Below, in pieces: positions 18,094 through 26,719 of a stretch of 64,000 nt of DNA (position 1 is its first letter; every line of letters starts with the position of its first letter). The stretch is from Sporocytophaga myxococcoides. Lineage in GTDB: Bacteria; Bacteroidota; Bacteroidia; Cytophagales; Cytophagaceae. Location: assembly GCF_000775915.1 (NCBI RefSeq), contig NZ_BBLT01000001.1, positions 496,001 through 560,000 on the forward strand. The letters run 5' to 3'. The position numbers and the translations under genes are program-made. Under the pieces are notes generated by a model that searched no databases, had not been told where the DNA came from, and was given only the letters and a program-made list of their open reading frames with translations.

Positions 18094-19074
18094 ATGAAAA
18101 TGAAAAACATATATTTTTTATTCCTGATGATAGTGGTTGTCGGGATGTGTGAAAAGACTCATGCTCAATCTCGGTGGATTGGCATAATGCCTATGGAGTA
18201 TAATCCTTCCTTTGCGGGGAATTCTGGTGGGCATAGGTCCGTTGCTTTTGCTGGATATACTTCCTCCGAAGGAGGAAGGAAATCATATAAAGGGGATGAT
18301 CATCTTTTTCCAAAAACAAGTACTCCTGTTTTAGGGGTTTCATATGATAATTTTATTCCTAAAATTGCCAGTGGTGTTGGTTTTTTTGCCTCATGGATGC
18401 ATTCACATGAAAGGAGATCGAGAGATGATCTTAAAGTTTCCGGATTAAAAACTGGAATTGTTATTTCTCCTAAAATCAGTTTGAAAGGAAAATATACAAT
18501 AGCTCCTTCTTTAGGATTGACTTATAAATATTCGGAGGGTGAATATTGGGATCTGTATAAAAGTAAATATGAAGCATTTAATCTAAGTGTAGGACTGCTC
18601 TTTAATACTGAAAGGTTTTACCTGGGTTATGCCAATTATTATAACCCTTTTAAAGGGGAAGATATTCTCTTATTTTTTGAGGATTTTAAGCAAACTAAGG
18701 TGTATGGTTGGACTTATGGCCTTATACAAACCGGGTTTAAATATCAGAGAACTAAAATGTCAAAAACATCATACACATTACAAGCAGTATTTAGAATACG
18801 CGAGTATACTACATGGATTGGTTTGGTGAATAACATAAGTTTAACTGTTAAACATAATAAATTACTGTTTGGGGTTACAGCGGCAGAAGGAGTGATGGGA
18901 CCAATTTTTTATACTCCCCCGCAAGATGAATTACATGTAGGTATTGGTTATCAGACATCCAAATTTAAGATCTTTTATTCACAGGATCTTATCAATTTAA
19001 AATTTCGCTATCGGAGTGAGATAACATGTCGTTTATTGTTACCTAAAAAAGGGAAAGTTATAAGTCAATTTTAA
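18094..19074 (+). CDS. PorP/SprF family type IX secretion-associated outer membrane protein
   Basis: 326 residues from ATG 18094 (a TTG twelve codons upstream is also in frame; ATG 18100 is a further candidate). Signal peptide MKNIYFLFLMIVVVG ending near THA-Q. The mature N-terminus SRWIGIMPMEYNPSFAGNSG contains the NPsfAG motif of PorP/SprF proteins, followed by alternating beta strands of a small outer membrane barrel (VLGVSYDNFIPKIASGVGFF). PorP/SprF proteins usually bind or anchor a neighbouring giant adhesin or take part in type IX secretion. No adhesin gene is next to this copy. Close paralogue of the next gene. Confidence 0.88.
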   Translation: MKMKNIYFLFLMIVVVGMCEKTHAQSRWIGIMPMEYNPSFAGNSGGHRSVAFAGYTSSEGGRKSYKGDDHLFPKTSTPVLGVSYDNFIPKIASGVGFFASWMHSHERRSRDDLKVSGLKTGIVISPKISLKGKYTIAPSLGLTYKYSEGEYWDLYKSKYEAFNLSVGLLFNTERFYLGYANYYNPFKGEDILLFFEDFKQTKVYGWTYGLIQTGFKYQRTKMSKTSYTLQAVFRIREYTTWIGLVNNISLTVKHNKLLFGVTAAEGVMGPIFYTPPQDELHVGIGYQTSKFKIFYSQDLINLKFRYRSEITCRLLLPKKGKVISQF

Positions 19075-19083
19075 TTAACAATA

Positions 19084-19118
19084 TCATCAATCCAATTTGA
19101 GTTGAGCAAAGTCTTTTT
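19084..19118 (+). repeat. Leader repeat, copy 2
   Basis: Second copy of the leader seen at 18041-18073, with TTTGAGTTGAGCAAAGTC identical. It lies between the two tandem PorP/SprF genes and marks the duplication boundary. Confidence 0.75.
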
Positions 19119-19132
19119 CAAATTTTTTTTTA

Positions 19133-20155
19133 ATGAAATTTAATATGAAAAACATTTACTTTTTATTCCTGATGATAGTGGTTGTCGGGATGAGTGAAAA
19201 GACTTTTGCTCAATCTCGGTGGATTGGCATAATGCCTATGGAATTTAATCCTTCTTTTGCCGGGAATACGGGAGGGCATAGGATTGTAGCATTGGGAGGA
19301 TATGAGCATTCCGGAGGAAGAGCTAAGCAAACCAGTCCTAATTCTTCTATAGGTTTTATGAAACTGAATTCGCCTCTTGCTAGCATTTCTTATGATAATT
19401 TTATACCAAAAATTGGAAGTGGGATAGGCTTTTATATGTCCTCAAGAAAATATTCTTCAGGATCAAGAGAAGATGAGAATACTTATACTTCATTTGATGC
19501 TTTTAAAGCCGGCCTTATTATATCACCTAAGATCAGTATCCGAGGTAAATATACAATTGCCCCATCTATAGGATTAAATTATAAAAAACTAAGATATGAT
19601 TATCAGCCAAGCGAGTTGTTAATAGATTTTGATTCTTTAAATTATAAGCCCGAACATTATAAGTCTGATATTTTTTATTTAACCGCGGGTTTATTGTTTA
19701 ACACAGAAAACTTTTACATTGGCTATGCTCATTATTTGCCGACATTTAATGGAGCGCGACAAAAGAATTCTTTCTATGAAGAAAGGTACATTTCACATAA
19801 TAAGCATAATTATTATTATTTGGACAAGCAATATGGTATCATACAGGCAGGTTATAAATTTCAAAAAAGTAAAGATTCCAAGACTTCATATTTACTGCAA
19901 AAAATGATTTGGACGAATCGCAAGCTGGATTTAATTACATTGTTCATAAGTAATTTATCATTTGTGTTTAAATATAGAAAAGTCCTTTTGGGAATTTCAA
20001 CGACAGACCATTTTTTGGCTGGTGTAGGTTTTCAAACGAGCAAAATAAAGATATTCTATTCTCAGAATCTGGATTATATTAATTACCAGTACAGTGGAGA
20101 ACTATCCTGTCGTGTTTTAATCCCAAACAAGAAAAGAACTTTTTATCAGTTTTAG
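19133..20155 (+). CDS. PorP/SprF family type IX secretion-associated outer membrane protein (tandem paralogue)
   Basis: 340 residues. The signal peptide is almost identical to the preceding paralogue (NMKNIYFLFLMIVVVGMSEK), and the first mature residues SRWIGIMPMEFNPSFAGNTG differ by very few positions; identity falls toward the C-terminus, where YYLDKQYGIIQAGYKFQKSK and GVGFQTSKIKIFYSQNLDYI keep the barrel strand pattern. ATG 19145 matches the start shared by both copies and may be the real one. The rapid divergence after a conserved signal peptide suggests specialisation to different partners. Only 58 bp separate it from the first copy. Confidence 0.88.
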   Translation: MKFNMKNIYFLFLMIVVVGMSEKTFAQSRWIGIMPMEFNPSFAGNTGGHRIVALGGYEHSGGRAKQTSPNSSIGFMKLNSPLASISYDNFIPKIGSGIGFYMSSRKYSSGSREDENTYTSFDAFKAGLIISPKISIRGKYTIAPSIGLNYKKLRYDYQPSELLIDFDSLNYKPEHYKSDIFYLTAGLLFNTENFYIGYAHYLPTFNGARQKNSFYEERYISHNKHNYYYLDKQYGIIQAGYKFQKSKDSKTSYLLQKMIWTNRKLDLITLFISNLSFVFKYRKVLLGISTTDHFLAGVGFQTSKIKIFYSQNLDYINYQYSGELSCRVLIPNKKRTFYQF

Positions 20156-20226
20156 CACCAACTTGTTATTAACCTTTAATTTTAATTGTTCAATTCAATT
20201 CCTTATTTTTATTACTTTTATAAGTA

Positions 20227-20373
20227 ATGAAGGAATACGTAAAATCGTTTCATCTTCTTACTGAAGATGAAATAAATACATTTCTATCTAAGGCTGAGGT
20301 CTGTAATCTTGAAAGAGGGAAGTATTTCATCCGTGAGAGTAATATTTGTATTTCTCTACTATCAGGTATTTAA
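20227..20373 (+). pseudogene. Truncated N-terminal copy of a Crp/Fnr regulator gene
   Basis: This 48-codon frame reads VKSFHLLTEDEINTFLSKAE then VCNLERGKYFIRESNICISL and then stops. It matches the first 42 residues of the intact Crp/Fnr gene at 23583 (LKSFNLLTEDEINSFLSIAE, VFNLERGEYFIREGNICNTV) both as protein and as DNA, and then diverges abruptly at about 20349. It encodes less than a quarter of the regulator and cannot be functional as such. Together with the intact copy it brackets the AlgX/AlgI-like gene pair. Confidence 0.85.
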
Positions 20374-20545
20374 CTTTTAAGTTGATCATGTGTCCTTCAG
20401 GAGTAGTAGGGTAAGTACCCTATCCATTATCGTGAATGGGACTTAAATAGCTAATCCAAAAAAAATATTTTATAAGTTTAATCGGAATGTTTTAATACTT
20501 CTGAACCTATTGGTATTAATTCTGCCTTAGCTATTTATATTCTTT

Positions 20546-20567
20546 AAAGGAGGCTTAACCCTCCTTT
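20546..20567 (-). terminator. Possible terminator after AlgX-like gene
   Basis: An 8-bp stem (20546-20553 with 20560-20567) with a 6-nt loop directly abuts the stop codon of the minus-strand gene. The following bases on the minus strand are AAGAATATAAAT rather than T-rich, so efficiency is doubtful. Confidence 0.4.
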
Positions 20568-21887
20568 CTAATTACCTTTGCCATTGGTCTCATTTAGGAT
20601 CCATATTGCATCATGTCTAATCATTGTGTCAAGAGGAAGATTTCTCTCAAGTGCCTTTTTAGCAACGGATGCTAACCATTCAGGAGAATTTTTGATGTTA
20701 GCTTCTACTTTTAATATTTGATATTCTCTGGGATTTAATTTAATTAATTCAGGATTGTTCAAAAGGTCGTAGGCTCTATCTCCAAAGTCAAATGAGAAAT
20801 TTGAAAGATTTTGCTCTGTGGAAACTATAACAACAATATCTCTATTTTTTATTTCATTATAGAGATGAAATGTTCCGACATCTTGTCCATTTGCATGCTC
20901 TTCCGGCCAATATATGTATTTGTTGTAGCTCCAATATCTAGAGTCTGGAAGTAGTAATTCCTGAAAATAAGGATAAAATCCATAAAAGCTCTGAGTGAAA
21001 CTATCACCGATAAAAAGACCATTTATTTTTTGTGTACTATCATTTTTTTCAAATTTAACAGTTGGATAATAAAGCGTGTCTGACGCTATAGGGAAGAGAA
21101 GGTTCATAGCATCTCCAATATCGTTATCCGTGTATTTTAAATTTATATTGGTTTTTTCTCCTGGTAGACAATGAAAGTTTATTAGGTTCTTATGACACAA
21201 TCTTTCAATGGTTTTAAACATGGTATCAGCTGCAAGCGTAGTACCATATCCGCTCCAATGGATTCCGCATTTAGGGAAAAGAGGATAAGGAGATGAACTT
21301 TTCTGTTTGAGGAAAAACTGTTTCAGGTCAATATAGTTAACTCCATAGTTGTTAAATTCTCTTACTATAACATCATAATTTGATGTGCCTTTTTTGCTTT
21401 GCTCATATTGTTGAGGTAGATATTCCGGATAAAATGAGGCCTTCCCGGGTGCTATAACAAACAGAAACTGCACATTATTTTTTGCCAATTCATCCTGAAC
21501 ATATTTTAGTTTGGAAACCTTTGTTTTAATTGTTTCTTCACCAAGGAAGTCGTGTCCTAACAATGCTGAAATGTAAAAATCCTGAAATAGAACTTCATTT
21601 TTACCAACTATAACATTTGAAGCATTTACTTTATCAAAAGCGGAATATTCAATTTGATTTTTGATTTTTACAAACCAAGGTTTGAAACCTATTGCATCAT
21701 TGATATATTCCTCAACACTGGATTGATAGCTGGACGCAAACCAGTCTTGGGTCTTAAACTCGGGTAAGTGTTTTTCTCTAAATGCGCCTTTAAGTGATTC
21801 TAAGGGAAATATGTTAAACTTATGTTGCAGTAATGGAAAAGTAAGAAATATAATAAATAGACTTACTAAGAATTTTTCTTTTTTCAT
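20568..21887 (-). CDS. AlgX/AlgJ-like SGNH-fold O-acetyltransferase partner
   Basis: 439 residues with an N-terminal membrane anchor or signal (MKKEKFLVSLFIIFLTFPLL). The body is the SGNH-hydrolase-like domain of AlgX/AlgJ/DHHW proteins: the nucleophile Ser is in LFIGDSFTQSFYGF, and the His block is FPKCGIHWSGYGTTLAADTM. In AlgX the His block reads DxHW; here the Asp position is Gly. Such proteins transfer acetyl groups, delivered by a membrane-bound O-acyltransferase, to an extracellular polysaccharide in the periplasm. Encoded 7 bp downstream of exactly such an acyltransferase gene. The polysaccharide is unknown; no alginate polymerase genes are present. Confidence 0.82.
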   Translation of the reverse strand: MKKEKFLVSLFIIFLTFPLLQHKFNIFPLESLKGAFREKHLPEFKTQDWFASSYQSSVEEYINDAIGFKPWFVKIKNQIEYSAFDKVNASNVIVGKNEVLFQDFYISALLGHDFLGEETIKTKVSKLKYVQDELAKNNVQFLFVIAPGKASFYPEYLPQQYEQSKKGTSNYDVIVREFNNYGVNYIDLKQFFLKQKSSSPYPLFPKCGIHWSGYGTTLAADTMFKTIERLCHKNLINFHCLPGEKTNINLKYTDNDIGDAMNLLFPIASDTLYYPTVKFEKNDSTQKINGLFIGDSFTQSFYGFYPYFQELLLPDSRYWSYNKYIYWPEEHANGQDVGTFHLYNEIKNRDIVVIVSTEQNLSNFSFDFGDRAYDLLNNPELIKLNPREYQILKVEANIKNSPEWLASVAKKALERNLPLDTMIRHDAIWILNETNGKGN

Positions 21888-21894
21888 TTTTATC

Positions 21895-23322
21895 TTAAAA
21901 TCTGAAGTAAATGAAAGGATTAAAGCCTGTGGAAACTAATATGCTGGCGCTGATTACTAAAAGGACAGCTGTGGATATGTATCTTATAAAAGAGAACTCT
22001 TTAAGTGCTTCAGTTGGAGAAAAGAAATTTTCGATTTTCTGTTCCAGTTTTGGTATTGCACCGATAAATGAAAAGAATATTGCAATCAATAAGCTAATCC
22101 AAAAGCCTTTGTGAAGCTCCATAAATGTTAATCCTTCATCTTTAAATAGAAGCATTCTTCTTATGAAGGCAATAGCATGTTCCAAATCGTTAGCTCTGAA
22201 TAATACCCATCCAAAGATTGTTATAGTAAAGGTTATGGGAAGCGCCATTTTAGTTCCTGTCTTTTGGTAAAACTCTAGCAAAAAGAGCCTGTCTATAATA
22301 AGGAAAAATCCATGGTATGCACCCCATAAGATAAAGGTCCATGCTGCACCGTGCCACAACCCTGAAATTAGAAAGACTATAAGTAAGTTCATTAAAACTT
22401 TGTTTGGAGTTACCCGGTTTCCTCCAAGTGGTATATAAAGATAGTCTCTCATCCATTGTCCTAGGGTGATGTGCCATCTTCTCCAGAATTCTGTTATACT
22501 TTTTGATATATATGGCAAATTAAAGTTTTCCGGAAATGTAAAGCCCATCATTTTTGCTAGTCCTATTGCCATATCTGAATATCCTGAGAAGTCGAAATAA
22601 ATTTGGAACGTATAAGCCAATGCTCCAATCCATGCTGTAGATGAACTCATCATGTTAACATCTAAGGCAAAGATCTTATCTGCCTCCTCGGCAAGGACAT
22701 TAGCAATCAAAACCTTTTTGGACAGCCCGATTGTAAATCTGAAAAATCCATATAACCTGTTGTTTGCATTATCTTCATTGTCTCTGTTACGAATCTGATC
22801 TGCGATTTCATGATACCTGACAATTGGGCCAGCAATCAGATGAGGAAATAAAAGTATATATAAAATGTAGTCAGAGATTTTTTCAAGAGGATTATTAAGT
22901 TTCCTGAATATATCTATTGAATAAGTAATTTTTTGAAAAGTGAAAAATGAAATTCCTATAGGTAAAACAACAGCAGTCCATTCTATTGAATTAAGTCCAA
23001 ACTTTGTTAAAACCCAATTAAAGTTTTCAACAAAGAAATTAGAGTATTTAAAATAAGCCAAAAGCCCCACATTTAAAATAAGAGAGATGCCGAGTAGATA
23101 TTTTCTGAAATCTCCTTCTACAGTCGCCATTTTTCTAACGATAAAATAGTCAACTATGATGGAAGCTAGAATCATAAATATAAATTTTGGCGCCCCCCAG
23201 GAATAGAAAAAAAGACTGGCTGCTACAATTACATAGTTTCTATATTTTCTAGGAGATAATATATAAACCAATAAAAAACAGGGAAGAAAATAAAAGAGAA
23301 ATATTGTACTGCTAAATACCAT
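21895..23322 (-). CDS. MBOAT family membrane-bound O-acyltransferase (AlgI/PatA-like)
   Basis: 475 residues with about eleven hydrophobic helices. Signatures include FFSYSWGAPKFIFMILASII-like N-terminal helices, FPHLIAGPIVRYHEIADQI, FDFSGYSDMAIGLAKMMGF, FWRRWHITLGQWMRDYLYIP and the catalytic His in LISGLWHGAAWTFILWGAYH. All are shared by AlgI, PatA and related proteins that move an acyl group, usually acetyl, across the cytoplasmic membrane for polysaccharide or peptidoglycan O-acetylation. First gene of a two-gene operon with the AlgX-like partner. Inserted between a truncated and an intact copy of a Crp/Fnr gene and transcribed in the opposite direction. Confidence 0.92.
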   Translation of the reverse strand: MVFSSTIFLFYFLPCFLLVYILSPRKYRNYVIVAASLFFYSWGAPKFIFMILASIIVDYFIVRKMATVEGDFRKYLLGISLILNVGLLAYFKYSNFFVENFNWVLTKFGLNSIEWTAVVLPIGISFFTFQKITYSIDIFRKLNNPLEKISDYILYILLFPHLIAGPIVRYHEIADQIRNRDNEDNANNRLYGFFRFTIGLSKKVLIANVLAEEADKIFALDVNMMSSSTAWIGALAYTFQIYFDFSGYSDMAIGLAKMMGFTFPENFNLPYISKSITEFWRRWHITLGQWMRDYLYIPLGGNRVTPNKVLMNLLIVFLISGLWHGAAWTFILWGAYHGFFLIIDRLFLLEFYQKTGTKMALPITFTITIFGWVLFRANDLEHAIAFIRRMLLFKDEGLTFMELHKGFWISLLIAIFFSFIGAIPKLEQKIENFFSPTEALKEFSFIRYISTAVLLVISASILVSTGFNPFIYFRF

Positions 23323-23582
23323 TTTGTTTAAAAAAGTTTTCTGAAAATTAATGAAAAATTAGTTAACTAAGAATTGTAAAGTAATTATGTACTTGATTTT
23401 TTTTTACATGGTCAAATTGATTATGCTGAATTTAACTTTATATGTTATTGATTTTTAGTGTTATTTTTCTGTGTGTTCAAAAGGGAGGTATGCTGGAATA
23501 ATTATTTTTTCTTTTAAAATACAAGCTTTAAATTTGAAATATTAATATCCTTAATAATATTCCATCAATAAGAGATTATTCA

Positions 23583-24143
23583 ATGAAAAATTTTTTGAAA
23601 TCGTTTAATCTTCTTACTGAAGATGAGATAAATTCTTTTCTATCTATTGCTGAAGTCTTTAATCTTGAAAGAGGAGAATATTTCATCCGTGAGGGTAATA
23701 TTTGTAATACAGTTGCGTATGTTGATTCAGGCATATTGAGATCTTTTTATACTACACCTGAGGGAGAAGAAATGACATATTGCATTTCATTTCAAAATTC
23801 ATTCATGACTGCTTATTCCTCTTTTATTACTGGGATTCCAACAATGGAAAACGTTCAGGCCATTACTCCTGTAAAACTTTTATTGCTTCAAAAAAAAGAT
23901 ATAGAACAAATTTCAGGAAACAGTGCGAACTGGCTCAGGTTTGCAAAAATAATGGCTGAAAATGAGTATCTGGAGCTGGAAAAAAGAGTGTTTTCCTATC
24001 AGCGTGAAAGTGCCAGGGAACGCTATAGAAATCTTTTACAGACGCGTCCTGAGTTTATAGAACAGATACCCTTGAAATTTCTCGCTTCTTATCTTGGTAT
24101 TACTCCAAGACATTTAAGTCGCTTAAGAGCAGAGATGATTTAA
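23583..24143 (+). CDS. Crp/Fnr family transcriptional regulator
   Basis: 186 residues. The cyclic nucleotide-binding-like beta-roll spans about residues 10-115 (LERGEYFIREGNICNTVAYV, SGILRSFYTTPEGEEMTYCI), followed by a dimerisation helix and a short winged helix-turn-helix at the C-terminus (IPLKFLASYLGITPRHLSRL). No Fe-S cysteines of the Fnr type are evident and the cAMP-contact Arg/Glu set is not clear, so the ligand is unknown. It is followed 50 bp downstream by an NAD(P)H oxidoreductase gene it might control, as is common for this group in Bacteroidota. A truncated copy of its N-terminus lies at 20227. Confidence 0.9.
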   Translation: MKNFLKSFNLLTEDEINSFLSIAEVFNLERGEYFIREGNICNTVAYVDSGILRSFYTTPEGEEMTYCISFQNSFMTAYSSFITGIPTMENVQAITPVKLLLLQKKDIEQISGNSANWLRFAKIMAENEYLELEKRVFSYQRESARERYRNLLQTRPEFIEQIPLKFLASYLGITPRHLSRLRAEMI

Positions 24144-24193
24144 TAGACATTTGTCATTTCTGCCTTATCTTTCTTATTCTACTTTTACCGGAA

Positions 24194-24787
24194 ATGATTT
24201 CGGTAAATATGAAAAATGTATTAATAATTAATGGTCATCCCTTCAGGGAAAGTTTTAATGCCTCTCTTGCCTACGCATATAAAAAGGGGGTACAGGAAGT
24301 AGGAGGTAGTGTAACAGAGATCTTTATCGGCGATCTTACTTTTAATCCGAATCTTCAGTACGGATATAGTAAAAGAATGGAACTTGAGCCTGATCTCCTG
24401 GCTGCCTGGAAAGCTATTCAACAGGCTGATCATCTTGTTTGGGTTCACCCGGTTTGGTGGGGAGGTTTACCATCGGTTATGAAAGGATTTATAGACAGAT
24501 TGTTTCTTCCCGGAATGGTCTTCAGCTACAAGGAGAATTCAGTTTGGTGGAATAAATTACTCGCTGGTAAAACTGCAAGAATTATCACTACCATGGATCA
24601 GCCTGGATGGTATTACAGGCTTGTTTATGGCAGACCTAGCATCAATCAACTAAAAAAATGTACTCTTGAGTTTTGCGGGATTACGCCTGTGGCTGTTACC
24701 ACTATAGGGATAATCAAGACTTCCGATAAGGCAAAAAGGGAGAAATGGATTAAAAAGGCTTATGACCTTGGATTAGCCTTAAGCTAA
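24194..24787 (+). CDS. NAD(P)H-dependent oxidoreductase, flavodoxin-like fold (NQO1/KefF/MdaB type)
   Basis: 197 residues. The N-terminus VLIINGHPFRESFNASLAYA is the phosphate-binding P-loop for FMN/FAD in this family; WVHPVWWGGLPSVMKGFIDR (about residues 78-97) is the diagnostic block contacting the isoalloxazine ring, and TTMDQPGWYYRLVYG lies near the active site. The enzyme should reduce quinones or similar acceptors by two electrons in the cytosol. ATG 24194 is used; ATG 24209 (MKNVLIINGHP) is equally good. Probably in the same unit as the Crp/Fnr gene just upstream. Confidence 0.9.
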   Translation: MISVNMKNVLIINGHPFRESFNASLAYAYKKGVQEVGGSVTEIFIGDLTFNPNLQYGYSKRMELEPDLLAAWKAIQQADHLVWVHPVWWGGLPSVMKGFIDRLFLPGMVFSYKENSVWWNKLLAGKTARIITTMDQPGWYYRLVYGRPSINQLKKCTLEFCGITPVAVTTIGIIKTSDKAKREKWIKKAYDLGLALS

Positions 24788-24887
24788 GTAAAGAGTAAAT
24801 TTGTAATTTTCACAATTGGGAAAAAATTGGACTGTTTTTTAAAAACTTTTTGTGACCTTAAGGTTATTATTTAATCGATTTACTTCT

Positions 24888-25283
24888 ATGGTTTCAAAAA
24901 AGCTTTTTGAGGCTCCATATTGTGAAATAAAAGAGCGCAATGATGGTATTATCTATGCTAAATGGAAAGGCTTTCTTAAGCCAGGACAAGTAAAGACAGG
25001 ATGTCGGTTTATGACAGAATATGTCAGAAATAATAAGATTACTGTGCATTTGAGTGATCACAGGGATCTTAGAGTACTATCAAAAGATGTTCAGGATTAT
25101 CTCATTACTGAATGGTTTCCTGAGATTGAAAATCAGGGGATGAGGAAAATTGCAGCCCTGGAAGCTCCTGATCCTTTTGCAAAAGTGACTGTGGATAAGG
25201 TAAATGTTGAAGCACATGTGGGAAATCTTATCATCCGTTCTTTTGAGACAGAAGAAGAATGTGTCAGCTGGTTACTTGAGTAA
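24888..25283 (+). CDS. STAS/SpoIIAA-like conserved hypothetical protein
   Basis: 131 residues from ATG 24888 (a GTG at 24852 is also in frame). The pattern EIKERNDGIIYAKWKGFLKP, then TGCRFMTEYVRNNKITVHLS and LSKDVQDYLITEWFPEIENQ resembles the SpoIIAA/STAS-like alpha-beta domains found as stand-alone proteins in Bacteroidota; the C-terminus (IIRSFETEEECVSWL) is characteristic of that group. No signal peptide. Partners and role are unknown. A TAAATTTG promoter-like element lies at 24795-24802, and a long stem terminator follows. Confidence 0.6.
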   Translation: MVSKKLFEAPYCEIKERNDGIIYAKWKGFLKPGQVKTGCRFMTEYVRNNKITVHLSDHRDLRVLSKDVQDYLITEWFPEIENQGMRKIAALEAPDPFAKVTVDKVNVEAHVGNLIIRSFETEEECVSWLLE

Positions 25284-25287
25284 TTTT

Positions 25288-25340
25288 AAATTTAAAGGAG
25301 ATAATTTATGATATTAACTCCTTTAAATTTATTTATTTTT
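25288..25340. terminator. Bidirectional terminator
   Basis: A 13-bp perfect stem (25288-25300 with 25318-25330) with a 17-nt loop, followed on the + strand by ATTTATTTTT. It separates the convergent STAS-like gene and the baeRF gene. Confidence 0.75.
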
Positions 25341-25346
25341 GAAGGC

Positions 25347-26423
25347 CTAATATCGGGTTACAAGCGCTAATCCCTGAAATTTTTCCAAGTCATTTTCTTC
25401 AACAAAAACGGTCTCTCCACCCTTGCATATGTTTTTCTCAATCATTTCATCAATTAGGTCATCAATGACATCAGGTTCATGGAGAGCACTATGATCTTTT
25501 AATTTTATACCATCACTTTCAACAATCCCTGGCTGAAAATGCCCCTTTTGTACATACAAGGTTTTACCCCTTCCCTGGTCAATAGCATTCCATATCTCGG
25601 TGATGTCACTAACGAATTTACCTGTTCCCACAGCAGATTTTAGTTCATTTATTCTTTCCCTCGCAGAATTTTTATGGAACTCATTTACTGCAGGCCATAC
25701 CTTTGCTATAATCTGGTTTGTTTTTACTTCATTCCTGTCAATTGTTACATTTCCTATGATAGCAGATTTATTGTCTGCTACATTCATATAATGTACATAA
25801 TTTCTTTCTTCAGTTGCCAGAATAAGTGGCTTGGGATTGTTTATAAGAATTTTCTGAACTTCTTTGTCCACTTTGTTGAAAAACTCCTCGGTGAGGTTTT
25901 CCTGCCCTTTTGGCATAGATGCAGCATGTCTGTCTTCAGGATAGGGTGAATCATTCATTATCGGAAATGGAGAAACATTATCCGTAATTTCCTGATCATT
26001 GAAAGCTTCTATCAATCGAGCTTCCTGAAGGCTCAATACCAGGATATAGTATGAAACTTGTTCATGAAGAGCTCTTATAAGATCTCTTGTGGCAAATGTA
26101 TTGTCGATGATGACTCTGTCTTCTACATGAATAGGTAATCGTGTATATTCAAGTATGTCATCGTTAGCGAAAATGACCAGACTTTCTTTATTGTGATAGC
26201 TATGATTCAGGGTAACTGAAAGTTGGTTTAACTTATTTATTATATTTTTTGTTTGCTTTTTATCATTGTAGGCAGATAGCCTTTCCTCTGCTTCATTTAT
26301 CAGGTTTTTAAGTTGAATAGGATCTTTTTTATTATCAGGGTGTGTTCGATGTGTATTTAAAATAATCGTGACACAGACGTCAGATCTGATATCTTTCAAC
26401 TTTTCAAATAGCTCATTTATCAT
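25347..26423 (-). CDS. baeRF family protein (bacterial archaeo-eukaryotic release factor-like)
   Basis: 358 residues. The domain order and sequence style (VCVTIILNTHRTHPDNKKDP, RLPIHVEDRVIIDNTFATRD, then an eRF1 domain 2/3-like C-terminal half with PLILATEERNYVHYMNVADN and GGETVFVEENDLEKFQGLAL) fit the baeRF_family3 group. These proteins resemble eukaryotic/archaeal release factor 1 and are thought to act on ribosomes or tRNA-linked stress processes, but no bacterial member of this subgroup is well understood to my knowledge. No GGQ motif is seen in the expected place, so classical peptide release is unlikely. Single gene; its own promoter presumably lies in the A+T-rich region to its right. 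Confidence 0.72.
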   Translation of the reverse strand: MINELFEKLKDIRSDVCVTIILNTHRTHPDNKKDPIQLKNLINEAEERLSAYNDKKQTKNIINKLNQLSVTLNHSYHNKESLVIFANDDILEYTRLPIHVEDRVIIDNTFATRDLIRALHEQVSYYILVLSLQEARLIEAFNDQEITDNVSPFPIMNDSPYPEDRHAASMPKGQENLTEEFFNKVDKEVQKILINNPKPLILATEERNYVHYMNVADNKSAIIGNVTIDRNEVKTNQIIAKVWPAVNEFHKNSARERINELKSAVGTGKFVSDITEIWNAIDQGRGKTLYVQKGHFQPGIVESDGIKLKDHSALHEPDVIDDLIDEMIEKNICKGGETVFVEENDLEKFQGLALVTRY

Positions 26424-26472
26424 ATCTCTTTCCTTTAGGTTCCTTCTTCATAAGAGGTAACAATGAATTCGA

Positions 26473-26521
26473 AGCTAAAAGTTTAGTGGTAAGTTTAAAG
26501 CTAAAAGTTTAAAGCTTAAAG
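26473..26521. repeat. Short A+T-rich intergenic repeats
   Basis: The 13-mer AGCTAAAAGTTTA occurs at 26473-26485 and 26499-26511, with degenerate copies (AAAGCTTAAAGTTTT) beside it and inverted relatives at about 26690-26715. The 296-bp gap between the baeRF and OmpA-like genes otherwise shows no gene. Such simple direct and inverted repeats may form structure but are more likely slipped-replication products. Confidence 0.5.
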
Positions 26522-26719
26522 TTTTGGAGAAACACTATTTAAAGTTATATGTGTTTAAGGAACATAAAAAGTCTGCTATCGTTCTTTCAGCATTGAATTG
26601 CAGATTCTCGCTTTATGTATTCTGCTTTACGAATTAATCTTTCATTTTCTGACTTTGAACTTTTTACTTATAACTTTCCAGTTTAAGCTTTAGCCTTTTG
26701 CTTTTCCCTTTAAGCATAT

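Noticed and set aside
20568-23322. Alginate biosynthesis locus
   Set aside because: Only the acetylation pair is present; no alginate polymerase, epimerase or export gene, so the polymer is not specified.
26473-26715. CRISPR-like repeat array
   Set aside because: Repeats are 13 bp, unevenly spaced and degenerate, without unique spacers.
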